Origin: Paracamarosporium sp. OC-R06-R3
Lineage: Eukaryota; Ascomycota; Dothideomycetes; Pleosporales; Didymosphaeriaceae
Assembly (NCBI GenBank): GCA_019828545.1
Contig: JACVRA010000387.1
Location: 1 to 52,595, forward strand
Length of the DNA stretch: 52,595 nt
Direction of reading: 5' to 3'
Position numbers and translations under genes: made by a program. Below are positions 1 through 9,882 of the stretch, in pieces. The notes under the pieces were generated by a model, which searched no databases, was not told the DNA's origin, and saw only the letters and a list, made by a program, of their open reading frames with translations. The stretch's first letter is position 1; every line of letters begins with the position of its first letter.

Positions 1-1239
1 AAGTATTACCTTATAGGAATCCTGGCTAGCTAAATATAATTAAACAGCTATAGAAGTAGAGACTTATATAATTACTAAAGTAACTTAATTAAATATAGTT
101 ATAAAGAACTTTTTAGTAGCTATTAATAAAGTAGTACTTATATAGGCTATTAACTTTTAAAATAGTAGAAGATATATTACTAGTATAACTAAAAAAAAGA
201 TAATAAAATAATTTTAAGAATATATAATAACTAATTATTTTAATATAAAAGGGAAATATTAAGTAGTCTTTATAACTATAGATATACTTAGTAGTAACCT
301 ATATAAGAGCTTTCTTACTAATAATAGTAAATTTACTTAAGGTAATAATAAGAATACCTTTTATACTAAATATATACTATCTAAAGAATAACTTAACCTA
401 AAATAAAAAAGAGTAATTATATAAGGAACCTTTTAGCTATTAACTAATAAGCTAAACGTAATATACCTAGTATATACTTAAGGCTATACCTTTAAAAACT
501 ACTACTATATTTATCTAGAACTAACACTTAAGTAGTAGAAACTAAGGCTAGCTATTAATTAATTAATAAAGCTTAAACGTAAGTATAATAGTACGTTTTA
601 AGTACTAATATATAGTTAAAGTAAACTATAAATATAAATACCTTATATTAAATAATTCTATACGCCTATACTAACTCTATCTACTAAAGTAGGTAGTAAG
701 TAATTAAATAGTTACTAAATTAATACTATTAATAATAGTATAAGTTTAATAATAATTAATATAAGTTTTAATACTATTAAATAATTTAATTTAAATATAT
801 ATCTACTCTACTACTTAGTAATCCTTAACTTAAGTATAACTTATTATATCTTTAATAACGTTAACTAATTTGTTATACTATAACTACCTAGGCTAAGTAA
901 TTTTATATAGGCTAGAAATATATAAGTATAGATATAAAAATATAGTAGTGTCTATATATATCTAAAAAGCTTATATAGTAATAATATAATTAAACTAAAT
1001 AATATAATATTTTACTTTAATCTATTTTATAACCTAGTATTATTCTACCTACTTAGACGTTAAGGACTATAGTAGAATACTAAAGCCAAGCCTATAATAA
1101 TTAAACGTATAGATAATATAGTAATTATAGAGCTTTAAGAACTATATAATTAATAAATAATTAAATATAAACCTATAAGTTAATTATATACTATAGATAA
1201 TAATATTAGTTTTACTACCTATAAAGTTAACTTATATAT

Positions 1240-4200
1240 AAAATAGAGGCTAGCTATTGCTAATATAAAAATATAGTATAAGCGTCTAGGTTATCTAGGA
1301 CCTAGCATACTTAAATATCTTATACAATAAGCTAAGAAAGTATATATTAAAGGTATACCTATAGTTAAATACAATGCCTATAGTAGAGTAAAGTTAAAAT
1401 AATAGATCTAATAAAAAGCTAAACTAAATAATAAAAGACTTAATAAGTATATTATAATTAACTTTTATAACTATAAGGTATATAGCTTTAATAAGAAGTA
1501 TAATTAAATACTTATTACTAATTAATATTTAGGCTATATATAGGACTTCTATTTTAAAGATAATTACCCTACTAAATTAATTATTAAAGTATTAAATAAA
1601 TTTATACTATTTACTAAAGTATAGTTTAACGTAACTATTAAAGTAATTAAATTAAATAATAAAATCTTTACTATTAAGGTAGACGTTAAATGCTAGTATA
1701 TAAATAAAGACATTAAAATTAAGCCCTTAGTACCTAATATATAGGTATAAAATAAAGGAGTTAAGTACTTAAAGAGTTTAATTAAGAAAAAGGCTTATAC
1801 TATACGCCTTAATATTAATCTCCTATAAAACCTTTAGCTAAAGATTACCTATACTATAGTATATCTCTATAATTATACTTTAAACTATAAAAATTAATAG
1901 TAAATACTATATAAAGTATTCTTTACTATAGTCTTTCTTATTAATAGGATAGTAACTTAACTAAAGAAACTAGCCCTAAGGTATTTTAAAGCCTATAAAA
2001 ATAAAGCTTTTACTATAACTAATAATACTTAACGTAGTAAAAGTAGACTCTAGTAGTTAGATTTAAAGGTATAGATTAAATACTTAGTTAGCTATTAATT
2101 TATAAATATATAGTATATATAGATTCTATTACTATTAAAGGTAATTAGTATCTACAATATTGTCTTTAATAAAGAAATAGTATTTAATAGTACTTAAAAA
2201 GAGATTATAGACAACCTTATATATAGTATATTTAATAAAATAGTTATATAAATTTATATAATAAAGCTCCTACCTACTATAGATCTTAAAAATATAATAC
2301 CCTTTTATAAAAACAAGATAATTAATAACTTTATATAAGATAAAGATAAAGAGCCTTTAGGCTATTACTAAGAAAGAAAGATTAACTATACTTATTTATT
2401 ACTATTATTAACTCCTCTATTAGTAGTACTACTTACCTATAGGGGTTTTTTATAAAACTTTCTTAAAGAACTCTATTAGCTAATTAGATAGTATATAGGT
2501 AACCTATCTACTATTTAATTAATCTACTTTTTATTAGTTAAGGATCTATTAGTAAACCTAGCTACTATAAAGACTACTCTATAGGCAGCTACCTTTATAG
2601 TAGGTACTTAAGTAGGTTATATAAATAAATATTAAGGTAATAATTTTAATAAGGCATAAATTAAACAATTACTAATTAAAGGTATTAAATCTTATAGAAG
2701 TAAACTACCTCTACTACTTATAGTAGATACACAACTTAATACCTATCCTATATATAATTAGTTTAAAAAAGCTAAGCGGGTACACCTTACTAGCCATTAT
2801 TAAATAAAATTATAGATTAAAACCCTATAGAGGCTAATTAAATAAGTAGGCCATTAAATACTTAATTATATATAGGTATATACCTACAAGCTAAATAAAT
2901 ATAATTAGTTTCTTAAGTATAAGGCGTAACTTATTGTCTATAGTAATTAATAGTAGAATATTACTATATAAGATACCTACACTATAACCCTAGCCAGCTA
3001 CTTATTTTATATACTTATGGCTATTGCTGCCAAGTATAATCTTAAGCTTAAATAGTATGACGTAACTAACGCCTTTATACATGCCCTACTTAATTAGGAA
3101 GTTTACATAAAAATGCTAGTTAATTACTAACGTAAAGGTATAATCCTTAGGCTATAGAAAGTGCTATATAGACTTTATATTATACTAAAGCTTTAGTAGA
3201 AAGAGTTTACTATAACGCTAAAGAGCCTTAACTTTACTATAGTACCGTATAAGCCGTACTACGTTATTAAGAACGGCGTTATAATATTCTTCTACGTTAA
3301 TAATATTATTATTGCCTATTATAAAGATAAGGAGGTAATGGCAACTAAAGTAGTTAACCTACTCTAAGATAAATATACTATAACTAAGGGCAATAACCTA
3401 TAGTAGTTTCTTAGTATAGAGATTATCTAATAAAGAGACTAGCATCTTATATAGCTATTATAGACTATATATATTAAAAAGATTTAATAATTAATTAATA
3501 AATTAAACTGCCAACATAATACACCTATAGCTAGAGTAGAATTAAAGCCTTATATAGGGCTAGCCTTACTATTAAAAACTAATAAGTATTAATAGAAGAT
3601 TAGATCCCTACTATTTACTACTATAATAATATACCTAAATATTACTTTTACTATATTACGATTAGCCTAATTCCTTATAAACCTAAGTTAATAGCATTAT
3701 AATATAGCTAACTAAGTACTTCTCTACCTAGGCTTAATAAGGTATAAGGCCTTATAGCTAGGGGGTAGAGACTTACTCTAGGTAACTAGTAACACCTTAT
3801 TTACTAATAATACTCTAGATTAGAAAAGCTCTTAAGGATATATAATTAAGCTTTTTAATAGATTAATTGCGTAGTACGTAAATAAATAGGATACTATTAT
3901 AATATTAACTACTAAGGTAGAGCTCCTAGCCCTTGCATAAGTAGCTAAGGAAGCAATATATCTCTCTTAACTATTAAAGGAGCTAAGGATTAAATTACCT
4001 AGTACAATAATCACAATCTAATATAATAATAAATAAATAATTTGACTAGTAACTTAAGAAGTTTTAAAGCTCTAGACTAAGCTTTAATATATAGATATCT
4101 ATACTTACTAGCTCTAACAAGAAGTCGCTGCTGGAATGATTACTATTAAGTATATCCAATTAGGTTATATAATTGCTGATGGACTTATAAAGGTGTTGCT

Positions 4201-4260
4201 AGCCAATAAATGGCTAGGCCTGCTTACTTAACTAGGACTTATTAATATAATAAGTACGGA
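1240..4260 (+). pseudogene. copia pol polyprotein remnant (INT-RT-RNaseH)
   Basis: The reverse transcriptase active-site box reads FYVNN at 3290-3304, where the family has two aspartates. GAT-to-AAT changes of this kind are what RIP produces on the opposite strand. About 230 bases upstream the conserved segment YDVTNAFIHALL (3055-3090) is flanked by TAG/TAA codons at glutamine-like positions. The RNase H part is recognisable from ELLALA (about 3920-3937) and ADGL (about 4179-4190). Dozens of stop codons interrupt the reading frame, almost all TAA or TAG, as expected from C-to-T changes in CAA/CAG codons. It is a non-functional relic. Confidence 0.88.
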
Positions 4261-4372
4261 GGTGACGAAGATTGTACTATTAAACAAGATACAGGACTAC
4301 CTTTACCGCGTACTCTAAACGATCACCTGATTACCAGCCCAGGTAGCGATAACGCACTAAGCTGAGGGGGTG

Positions 4373-4616
4373 TGTTAGATATAAGGGCTCCTATTAAGTA
4401 TCGCAATGTTTTGTACTATTAATAATAGTTGTTGGATATAAGGGCGTTAGGCTAGTAGTCGGCACAGTACTAGCCTCCCTTGCTTAATACCCAGCCCTCA
4501 AGCAAGGGATAGTTAACAGAAACTAAATAATAGCTAATAGAGCATTAATATATAATTAACAATCTATTTTTCACTAGTTCACTAAGATCCATTAATTTTA
4601 CCGTGTGAATCTGACA
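4373..4616 (+). repeat. 3' LTR of the copia element
   Basis: It begins TGTTAG directly after the purine-rich tract and ends CTGACA, giving the short inverted TG..CA termini of LTRs, 244 bp long. The exact right end could be 3 bases later (another ACA). Only one LTR is in the window, so identity between LTRs and the target-site duplication cannot be checked. Confidence 0.7.
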
Positions 4617-5292
4617 ACAAGAAAGCTTAGCCTTAGTACTTAGCAGCTTAGACTGGAGAAAGATTAAGGGACTATTACACTCTACTATAAATGATAGAGC
4701 TAATAAGAAGGCGTATAAGCTCAGCTAAACAGTACACTATCTAGCTATTAAAAATAAGCTTCTACACCACGAAAATAAGGGGCTTAGAGAGGCTCTAGTA
4801 GTTAAAAAGCAACGCTAGAAGCGAGACAAGCCTCTGCCTACAGAGCTGGCCAATAAGGACTATAGTAGAGCTGTAATCTGGTTACCTTATAGAGTTTACA
4901 GAGCACGTAACCTTCTTAAGTAGAAGGAGGCTAAGGAGAAGCAATTATAACTTCAAAAAGTAGAGTGAGCTTAAGCTCAGAAGGCAAGCCAACTGCTTAA
5001 AGCCAGGTTAGCTAAAGAGAAGCGTGCAGCCAGAGCTAGAGCTTAGGTAGCCCGGGCGCAGGAGAAGGCTTAAAAGGCTACTGAACAAGCGCAGGCCTAG
5101 AAGGCTCATTAGGCTTAAAAGCGACTTCAAAATCGCCTTAAGTTAGCTAAAAAGAGCAACAAGAAAGCTCTAAAGCCTAGTAAATAAAAGCAGGCTATAG
5201 TAGAGGCTGTAGATGTAGGTGAGGCCTTATCTATCGCATCAACGCCTCGGTCGCGCAGCGGCCGCTTAATTAAAACGCCAAATAGATATTGA
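4617..5292 (+). pseudogene. pogo/Fot1-type transposase, C-terminal relic
   Basis: The frame reads through the segments LHHENKGLREAL and YRVYRARNLL, then a long Lys/Glu/Ala/Gln-rich coiled-coil tail, ending RSGRLIKTPNRY and TGA at 5290-5292. This composition and order are typical of the tail after the DDE catalytic core in fungal pogo-like transposases. Several TAG/TAA stops sit where Gln or Trp would be expected, consistent with RIP. The catalytic core itself is missing. The frame is less damaged than the copia pol upstream. Confidence 0.75.
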
Positions 5293-5472
5293 TAATCTAG
5301 ATTTCTAGAAATAATCTATAGCTATTAGAAAGCTTAACTCTAAAAAATTTTGTAATTATAGCTGTTGCTGAGCTTTCTACAGCCCCATGTTTTGAGCTGA
5401 GCGATTTTGTTGGGGTGTGCATTGAGCTGGACTGTGCATTGAGCCAAGCAACACGGTAGTGCGGAGTGACTG
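4617..5472 (+). mobile_element. RIP-degraded Fot1/pogo-type (Tc1/mariner superfamily) transposon, 3' part
   Basis: Directly after the LTR comes a broken frame typical of the C-terminal tail of fungal pogo/Fot1 DDE transposases, followed by about 180 bp of non-coding end. The putative right terminus is ACTG at 5469-5472 followed by TA (5473-5474). Read inward this gives CAGT, the usual mariner-type terminus next to a TA target duplication. Two copies of tgtgcattgag (5416-5426 and 5433-5443) look like subterminal repeats. The 5' half is not in the window, probably because the copia insertion separated it. The terminus is inferred, since the other inverted repeat cannot be seen. Confidence 0.65.
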
Positions 5473-6009
5473 TACCAGATGTTTTTGAGCGTTACATATT
5501 ATGTGAGTGTGTGGAAAGCCGCATTGCTGTGCGGGTTATTGCATAACGTTTTAAAATAATAGCCTTTTAAGTTGCAAGGTCTGATATATCGAAATATGGG
5601 TCATATGATCAACAACGAGGGTAGGCAGCTGACCGGTCAAGGTCGAACTGATCCATGTCGGCGCGGTCATATCTCCTGTGCTCATGCCATAGTCGAAGGT
5701 TCGACACAAGCTTGGGGTACACGAGAGGTTGAATCCCAAGAGACGGTGCTATCGAGTTCAGAAGCAATTATTATTTCGATAGAAAGAACGTGATGGTCTA
5801 AATTTACTATACTACGAAACCCTCGCTGGTGTAGATATGTGAAATAGTTGTCAGGTTGTCGAATGTTTCAAATTGACAGTGACGCAATGACCACTAACAT
5901 TTAGACATTTAGGGTCCACCAACCGCTATTTGACCCAGGTTTGCACACCAGGATACGTATCTGCATACGCATACTACACATCTTCTCATCCCTACACAGC
6001 GGACATATA
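5473..6009. other. Repeat-flanking sequence, no gene seen
   Basis: Normal base composition returns here. Short open frames exist, but none has a plausible start context, intron signals or family resemblance. The right end of the pogo relic is at about 5472. Confidence 0.5.
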
Positions 6010-6702
6010 ACCTGTCAACGGTATTCAAGATCCCGGGAACAGATCCAAAGCCTACGAACCTTCCATAAACATTCGTAGGTAAGCCATGGTTACTCAATCA
6101 GAGTAAAATATTTGATAAGCGTCCCAAAGTAAGCCTGAAATTGTCGCAGTCCACCCTTTGGCGCTTACGACAAACTCAGACCCATCAAATATATCGATAA
6201 TCACGTCTTGTCTCGGTCTAGGCGTAATCAAAGGCATGATAGCCAGGTTTTCTTGGTTGAGGCCCCCATCCACCAGTACGAGTCGTGTTTCTTCGTTGTT
6301 TGGCAGAGATCCTGGATAAGGAAGATCGATGATTCTTGTGACAGTAGTCGCAACCAGTTTGATCGTTTCCCAAACTCCACGTACTTCGATTGTATTGCGA
6401 ACAATGGTGTTGTTCGGAGACCGAAGATGCGGCAAGTACTCCCACGAACCCCCATTTGTGTCTGTCAGAAACCAGTCTCCGTCAAAGAAGTGATGCCCAT
6501 CATCAAGTTTGTGAATTGTGCCAGGTTCAACGTTGGTTGACAAAGCCTTGGTGCCAATGGTGACATTATTGAACAATATCGGGGTTTTAAAATCATGCCG
6601 AGAAATCTCACGACCGTCTTGAATGTACCGAAATTCTGGCTGTAGTGGCTTTGCGAAGGCGATGTTTAATAAGCCCCCCCAAAACAGTGCTGCAATCATC
6701 AT
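6010..6702 (-). pseudogene. Lysophospholipase/phospholipase B-like C-terminal fragment, frameshifted
   Basis: The frame 6702-6094 encodes 202 residues starting with a hydrophobic leader (MMIAALFWGGLLNIAFA). Residues 141-172 contain LVDGGLNQENLAIMPL and a following DVIIDIFDGS. This resembles the block around the catalytic Asp (D145 here, in DGG) of fungal lysophospholipases (Ser/Asp dyad, PLA2 catalytic fold). The frame stops at 6094, but the downstream family block continues in another frame (GRFVGFGSVPGILNT, about 6064-6020), so a frameshift is likely. The GxSGS serine half is absent. A TATAAATA box (6789-6796) lies 87 nt upstream of the ATG. It may be a decayed gene fused to a new secretion leader, or a small secreted protein that is still expressed. 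The family call is moderate. Confidence 0.45.
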
Positions 6703-7570
6703 TTCGATGTTTTCAGGAGTTGAATATGACTTTCGATATACTTTCTAAGGTGTGTTAGGTTCACTATTGGGGCATCTGCTGGTTGTTATATTTATAGGGT
6801 TGGAGATACCGTCGTTTGCCCCACGATAGAGAAAGATCAGTCTCGGTTTCAAAATAGAGAAGCAGTCCGATGTAGGCACAAATGTTAGTAAGCTAGGATC
6901 TGTGGCGTTATGAAAACCAGATACGTATCACATGATTAGTGATAGCTAGATTTAGCTGAGACTCGAAGATGGACTTCTTTCCGCTAAGGGCACTTAGATC
7001 CCGGTCATAGCGCCGACCTGCCTATTTTGACGCTTCTATGCAGGTGGCGTTAGGGCCGCGTAGATAAAGCTACGCAGATCATTATGCTTATAAACGCCAT
7101 CAGCAAGGCTATTTACCGGTACGCAAAAGCTAACGATCGACAGGCAACGGCCACGGGAACGATCGAATTACCTGCTCCAGGAGACTAAAATACCGGGACC
7201 GCCGAGATCAGCTGCCTTTGCTAACTGCATGCTGCTGGTCTGGAGTAGGTCCGTGTAGATCTTTGTCGTATGGAGATAATGATAGCTTTCGTGCTACGGT
7301 ACGCCCGACTCGAACGGGTGGCATTTGTGTCTTGACAGGATAGGATGATTACTTTCCCCCTCGTTCTTTCTAGAGAGGGAAACAAATAGTTTCGGACTTT
7401 GAACATGAGGCAGAAAACCTCTCGGGTCAAACAACTTCGTGCTCCACCTAGCTTTGTACATATGTTCAGGTATTTATACCACTGCCCTTTTGCCTTGTGT
7501 CACCCACCCGAGCCTCTATTTAGGACCACACTTTCTATTGTTCAAACTTGATCACTACATCACGAGTACT
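6703..7570. promoter_or_regulatory. Divergent intergenic region between two secreted-type genes
   Basis: It is 868 bp long. On the minus side TATAAATA (6789-6796) precedes the phospholipase-like ATG by 87 nt. On the plus side TATTTATA (7471-7478) precedes the cysteine-rich ATG by 93 nt. The rest shows no coding signal. Confidence 0.45.
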
Positions 7571-7795
7571 ATGAAGTACTATCATCTTTTGCTTACCTCA
7601 TTCTTGGCGGCTTGTGTTACCGCAGAAAGATATACGGGCACGTGCGATCATTCAGATCCTGAAATATGCAATGCCAACGGAAAGCGCTATAACTGTTACG
7701 ACGATGATCGCTGCATCGAAAGCTGTTCTGTTGACATTGACACTTACTCAGGAACCATAACAAGATGTGTGCGTGCACTCTCGCCTAAGAGCTAA
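7571..7795 (+). CDS. Small secreted cysteine-rich protein, effector candidate
   Basis: It encodes 74 residues without introns. The ATG at 7571 is chosen over an upstream in-frame start (7439) because it is followed at once by an 18-residue signal peptide (MKYYHLLLTSFLAACVTA, AxA-like cleavage), and a TATA-like box lies 93 nt upstream. The mature part is about 56 residues with six cysteines spaced C-x7-C-x8-C-x5-C-x3-C-x13-C, an even number suited to three disulfides, and is rich in Asp and Tyr. The family is not recognised. Small size, a signal peptide, even cysteines and a position 2 kb from RIP-mutated repeats are the usual profile of apoplastic effectors or antimicrobial proteins in plant-associated Dothideomycetes. 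Function is inference only. Confidence 0.68.
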   Translation: MKYYHLLLTSFLAACVTAERYTGTCDHSDPEICNANGKRYNCYDDDRCIESCSVDIDTYSGTITRCVRALSPKS

Positions 7796-9882
7796 CTGGT
7801 ACGGAATAGAGACTGACGTATAAATAGTATTGATACGCCTGATCACCTTGAGCCGGATGCTCGTGCCACGACACAAGATTTTGTACCTCAGGAGTGTTGA
7901 GCAATTAGACGAGCAGTCGGAATCTAGGGAGGTTGAGGCGGCCTAGTCAATAACGCATTAGGATGATGGTTTCGACAAGCGAGTGGGCTTCCTCAACCAC
8001 GCGTTACGTGAACAACTACTCTTAGATGTCTATGGCGCATGAAATAAGAGTAAAGAACTTATCTAATTTGTGTTTTTGGCAATTTACGGACGTACGGGCA
8101 CTGCGCTTAAGTGAATTATAATGTGTATGCTACACCTCTTTAGCGCGCTTTTTTGAGACTGCGTACGTAGTTAACACTCAATCTTCAAATCTCAGCGAGC
8201 AGCAGATTGCTCCAACACTAGACTGGAAACTGCACTAAGAGGCTTCGTGTTCGAAGCGGCAGCGCTGAGAACCTCTGAAATGAGTCCTGAAAGATACAAT
8301 AGTAGTTATGAATAACAATGTTGCCTCTCTATGATATGCTAACATCATCCGCAAGGCCCTAGGTAAACACCTACATATTCGCCTTACTAGATTTCCTTTT
8401 ACACTTACTATTTTTGGAGTATAAGGGAAGAAGGGCTGGTGGAGAATTTGAAGAAGCCCTAGCGTTAGCTTTATGCTTAGATGTTCCGGCATGGAGCGGT
8501 TATTAGATATACGATTAATAGTCGATTAGCCCTTCTCAGAAATAAGTGTATTGTTTAGTAATCGAGGGCTATATCACAGGAACATTGTTCAGCATACAGT
8601 GCCAGGTAAAACAGAGCCTATTGATCGGATAAGTGGAACTCTCTTTTAATCCTCAACGCTTATTCTCTCTCCAGCCCAGCACTCCGAAAATGGCATTTCT
8701 TTCTAAGCTAGATGACAGCTAGAATGGGCCACATGCTTATATTACCTTATTCGGTATCTCTCAATACACGCGTACTCTGGCAGGTCCCTCAAAATGGTCC
8801 GTGGGCCAGCTGCAAGTGCTTATGTGTAAAGAATCTAAAAGAGGCAACACTGTCACGCTAGCAATTGATCTGGTAAGCTATCTATTATGTAGCAAACTCA
8901 CGTTGATGAAAATTGGATTGATGCCGATCACATCAACCTACATACCGGGCTTCGTTGAACAATGCTTCAGAAGTGGGATCTTTATCAAATGCCTGAATAG
9001 GCAGGATTAATCGTCATACGCGATCCTTCTGGGCGAATGATTAGTCAAGCTGACGTACTAACGTTTTGATGAGTAGCTTCACAGTCCTCACCAATTTAAT
9101 GTTAGCTCTCAAGACACCGTAATCACAAATTTGCAACTACCGTGGATTTTTGTTCAAGTCGGCTGGTAGGGGGTGTAAGCGCTTGTCGAAGTAAATGGCG
9201 TGCTTGCTAGAGCAGCCATCGTCGGTTGCAGCCAAAGCAAAGTAGATTCCAATCACTATTTTCTATCGTTAGTGCTTTTACACATTTACCAGCCGATGGG
9301 AACAAAATCTAGCAAGACGGTGAGTTCTGTTGGTCACCATTCCGGAAGAGAACCTGATCCACTTCCGTGCAAGATGACTAGGTAGAGATTAACATTATAC
9401 TACATAAGTAAGTGCCTGAAGTAGCTATACTCCATTTTGAGCACTCCAGCAGCAGCATGCTATGTATGGGATAGTAATGGTGGTAGTGTTAATGGAGTGC
9501 GTAATGGATAAACTAAAGACCCCACCTAACGGCAATCGAAAGGGGCCGGGCCAGGAATCATGAACAAAACAGTATCGTAAAATAATGGCTACAGTCCCCC
9601 CCCCCCCCCTCCTTAAATTATGTGAAACGTCTATTATAGATTTTCTTGCTATTATCATGATAGCTTGTAGGTTAAATTTCCCTTATAGGCTTCTGCTTAC
9701 CTATGCATCGTGCCAAGGAGCCGTGAAACGCTAGCCCAGCCAGGACACTAGTTCCGTTAAAGATGCGACGCGTCATTAGCTCCGCTGAAACATAGGGAGC
9801 GCTGTTACTTTGTTAATCTAGACTATTTACCATCCATCACGCTTATTCAATTAACCTCTATCATCTATGAGAGACGGGAACG
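7796..9882. other. Gene-poor interval, nothing recognised
   Basis: About 2.1 kb without a supportable gene. Open frames are short and lack splice-compatible extensions. The only notable feature is a run of 14 C at 9596-9609. The last 100 bp before the regulator gene are its presumed promoter and leader. Confidence 0.5.
9596..9609 (+). repeat. Homopolymer C14
   Basis: Uninterrupted run of 14 cytosines in the upstream region of the Zn2Cys6 gene. Runs of this length are prone to length error in sequencing and to slippage. Confidence 0.9.

Larger units (their letters stand above)
1..4616 (+). mobile_element. RIP-degraded Ty1/copia LTR retrotransposon, 5' end cut by window
   Basis: This is a very AT-rich block in which CpA is nearly absent and TpA dominates, the pattern left by RIP. 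No frame is open for long, yet copia domains can be read in the usual order: a GAG-pre-integrase segment (about 1270-1385), an integrase core (about 1440-1900), reverse transcriptase (about 2950-3500) and RNase H (about 3900-4250), then a purine-rich tract (gctgaggggg, 4361-4370) and a 3' LTR. The order INT-RT-RNaseH separates copia from gypsy elements. The 5' LTR and gag lie outside the window. The element is surely inactive. Confidence 0.9.

Noticed and set aside
5258..5273. Abutting NotI and PacI recognition sequences, as in a cloning vector
   Set aside because: They lie inside the transposase tail frame (RSGRLIKTPNRY then stop), so they are genuine sequence produced by the coding bases, not vector.
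5640..7430. Two weakly similar tRNA-T-arm-like segments in opposite orientation (about 5690-5800 plus, about 7250-7330 minus), possible SINE copies
   Set aside because: Similarity is short and gapped, there is no A-box or complete acceptor stem, and chance cannot be excluded by eye.
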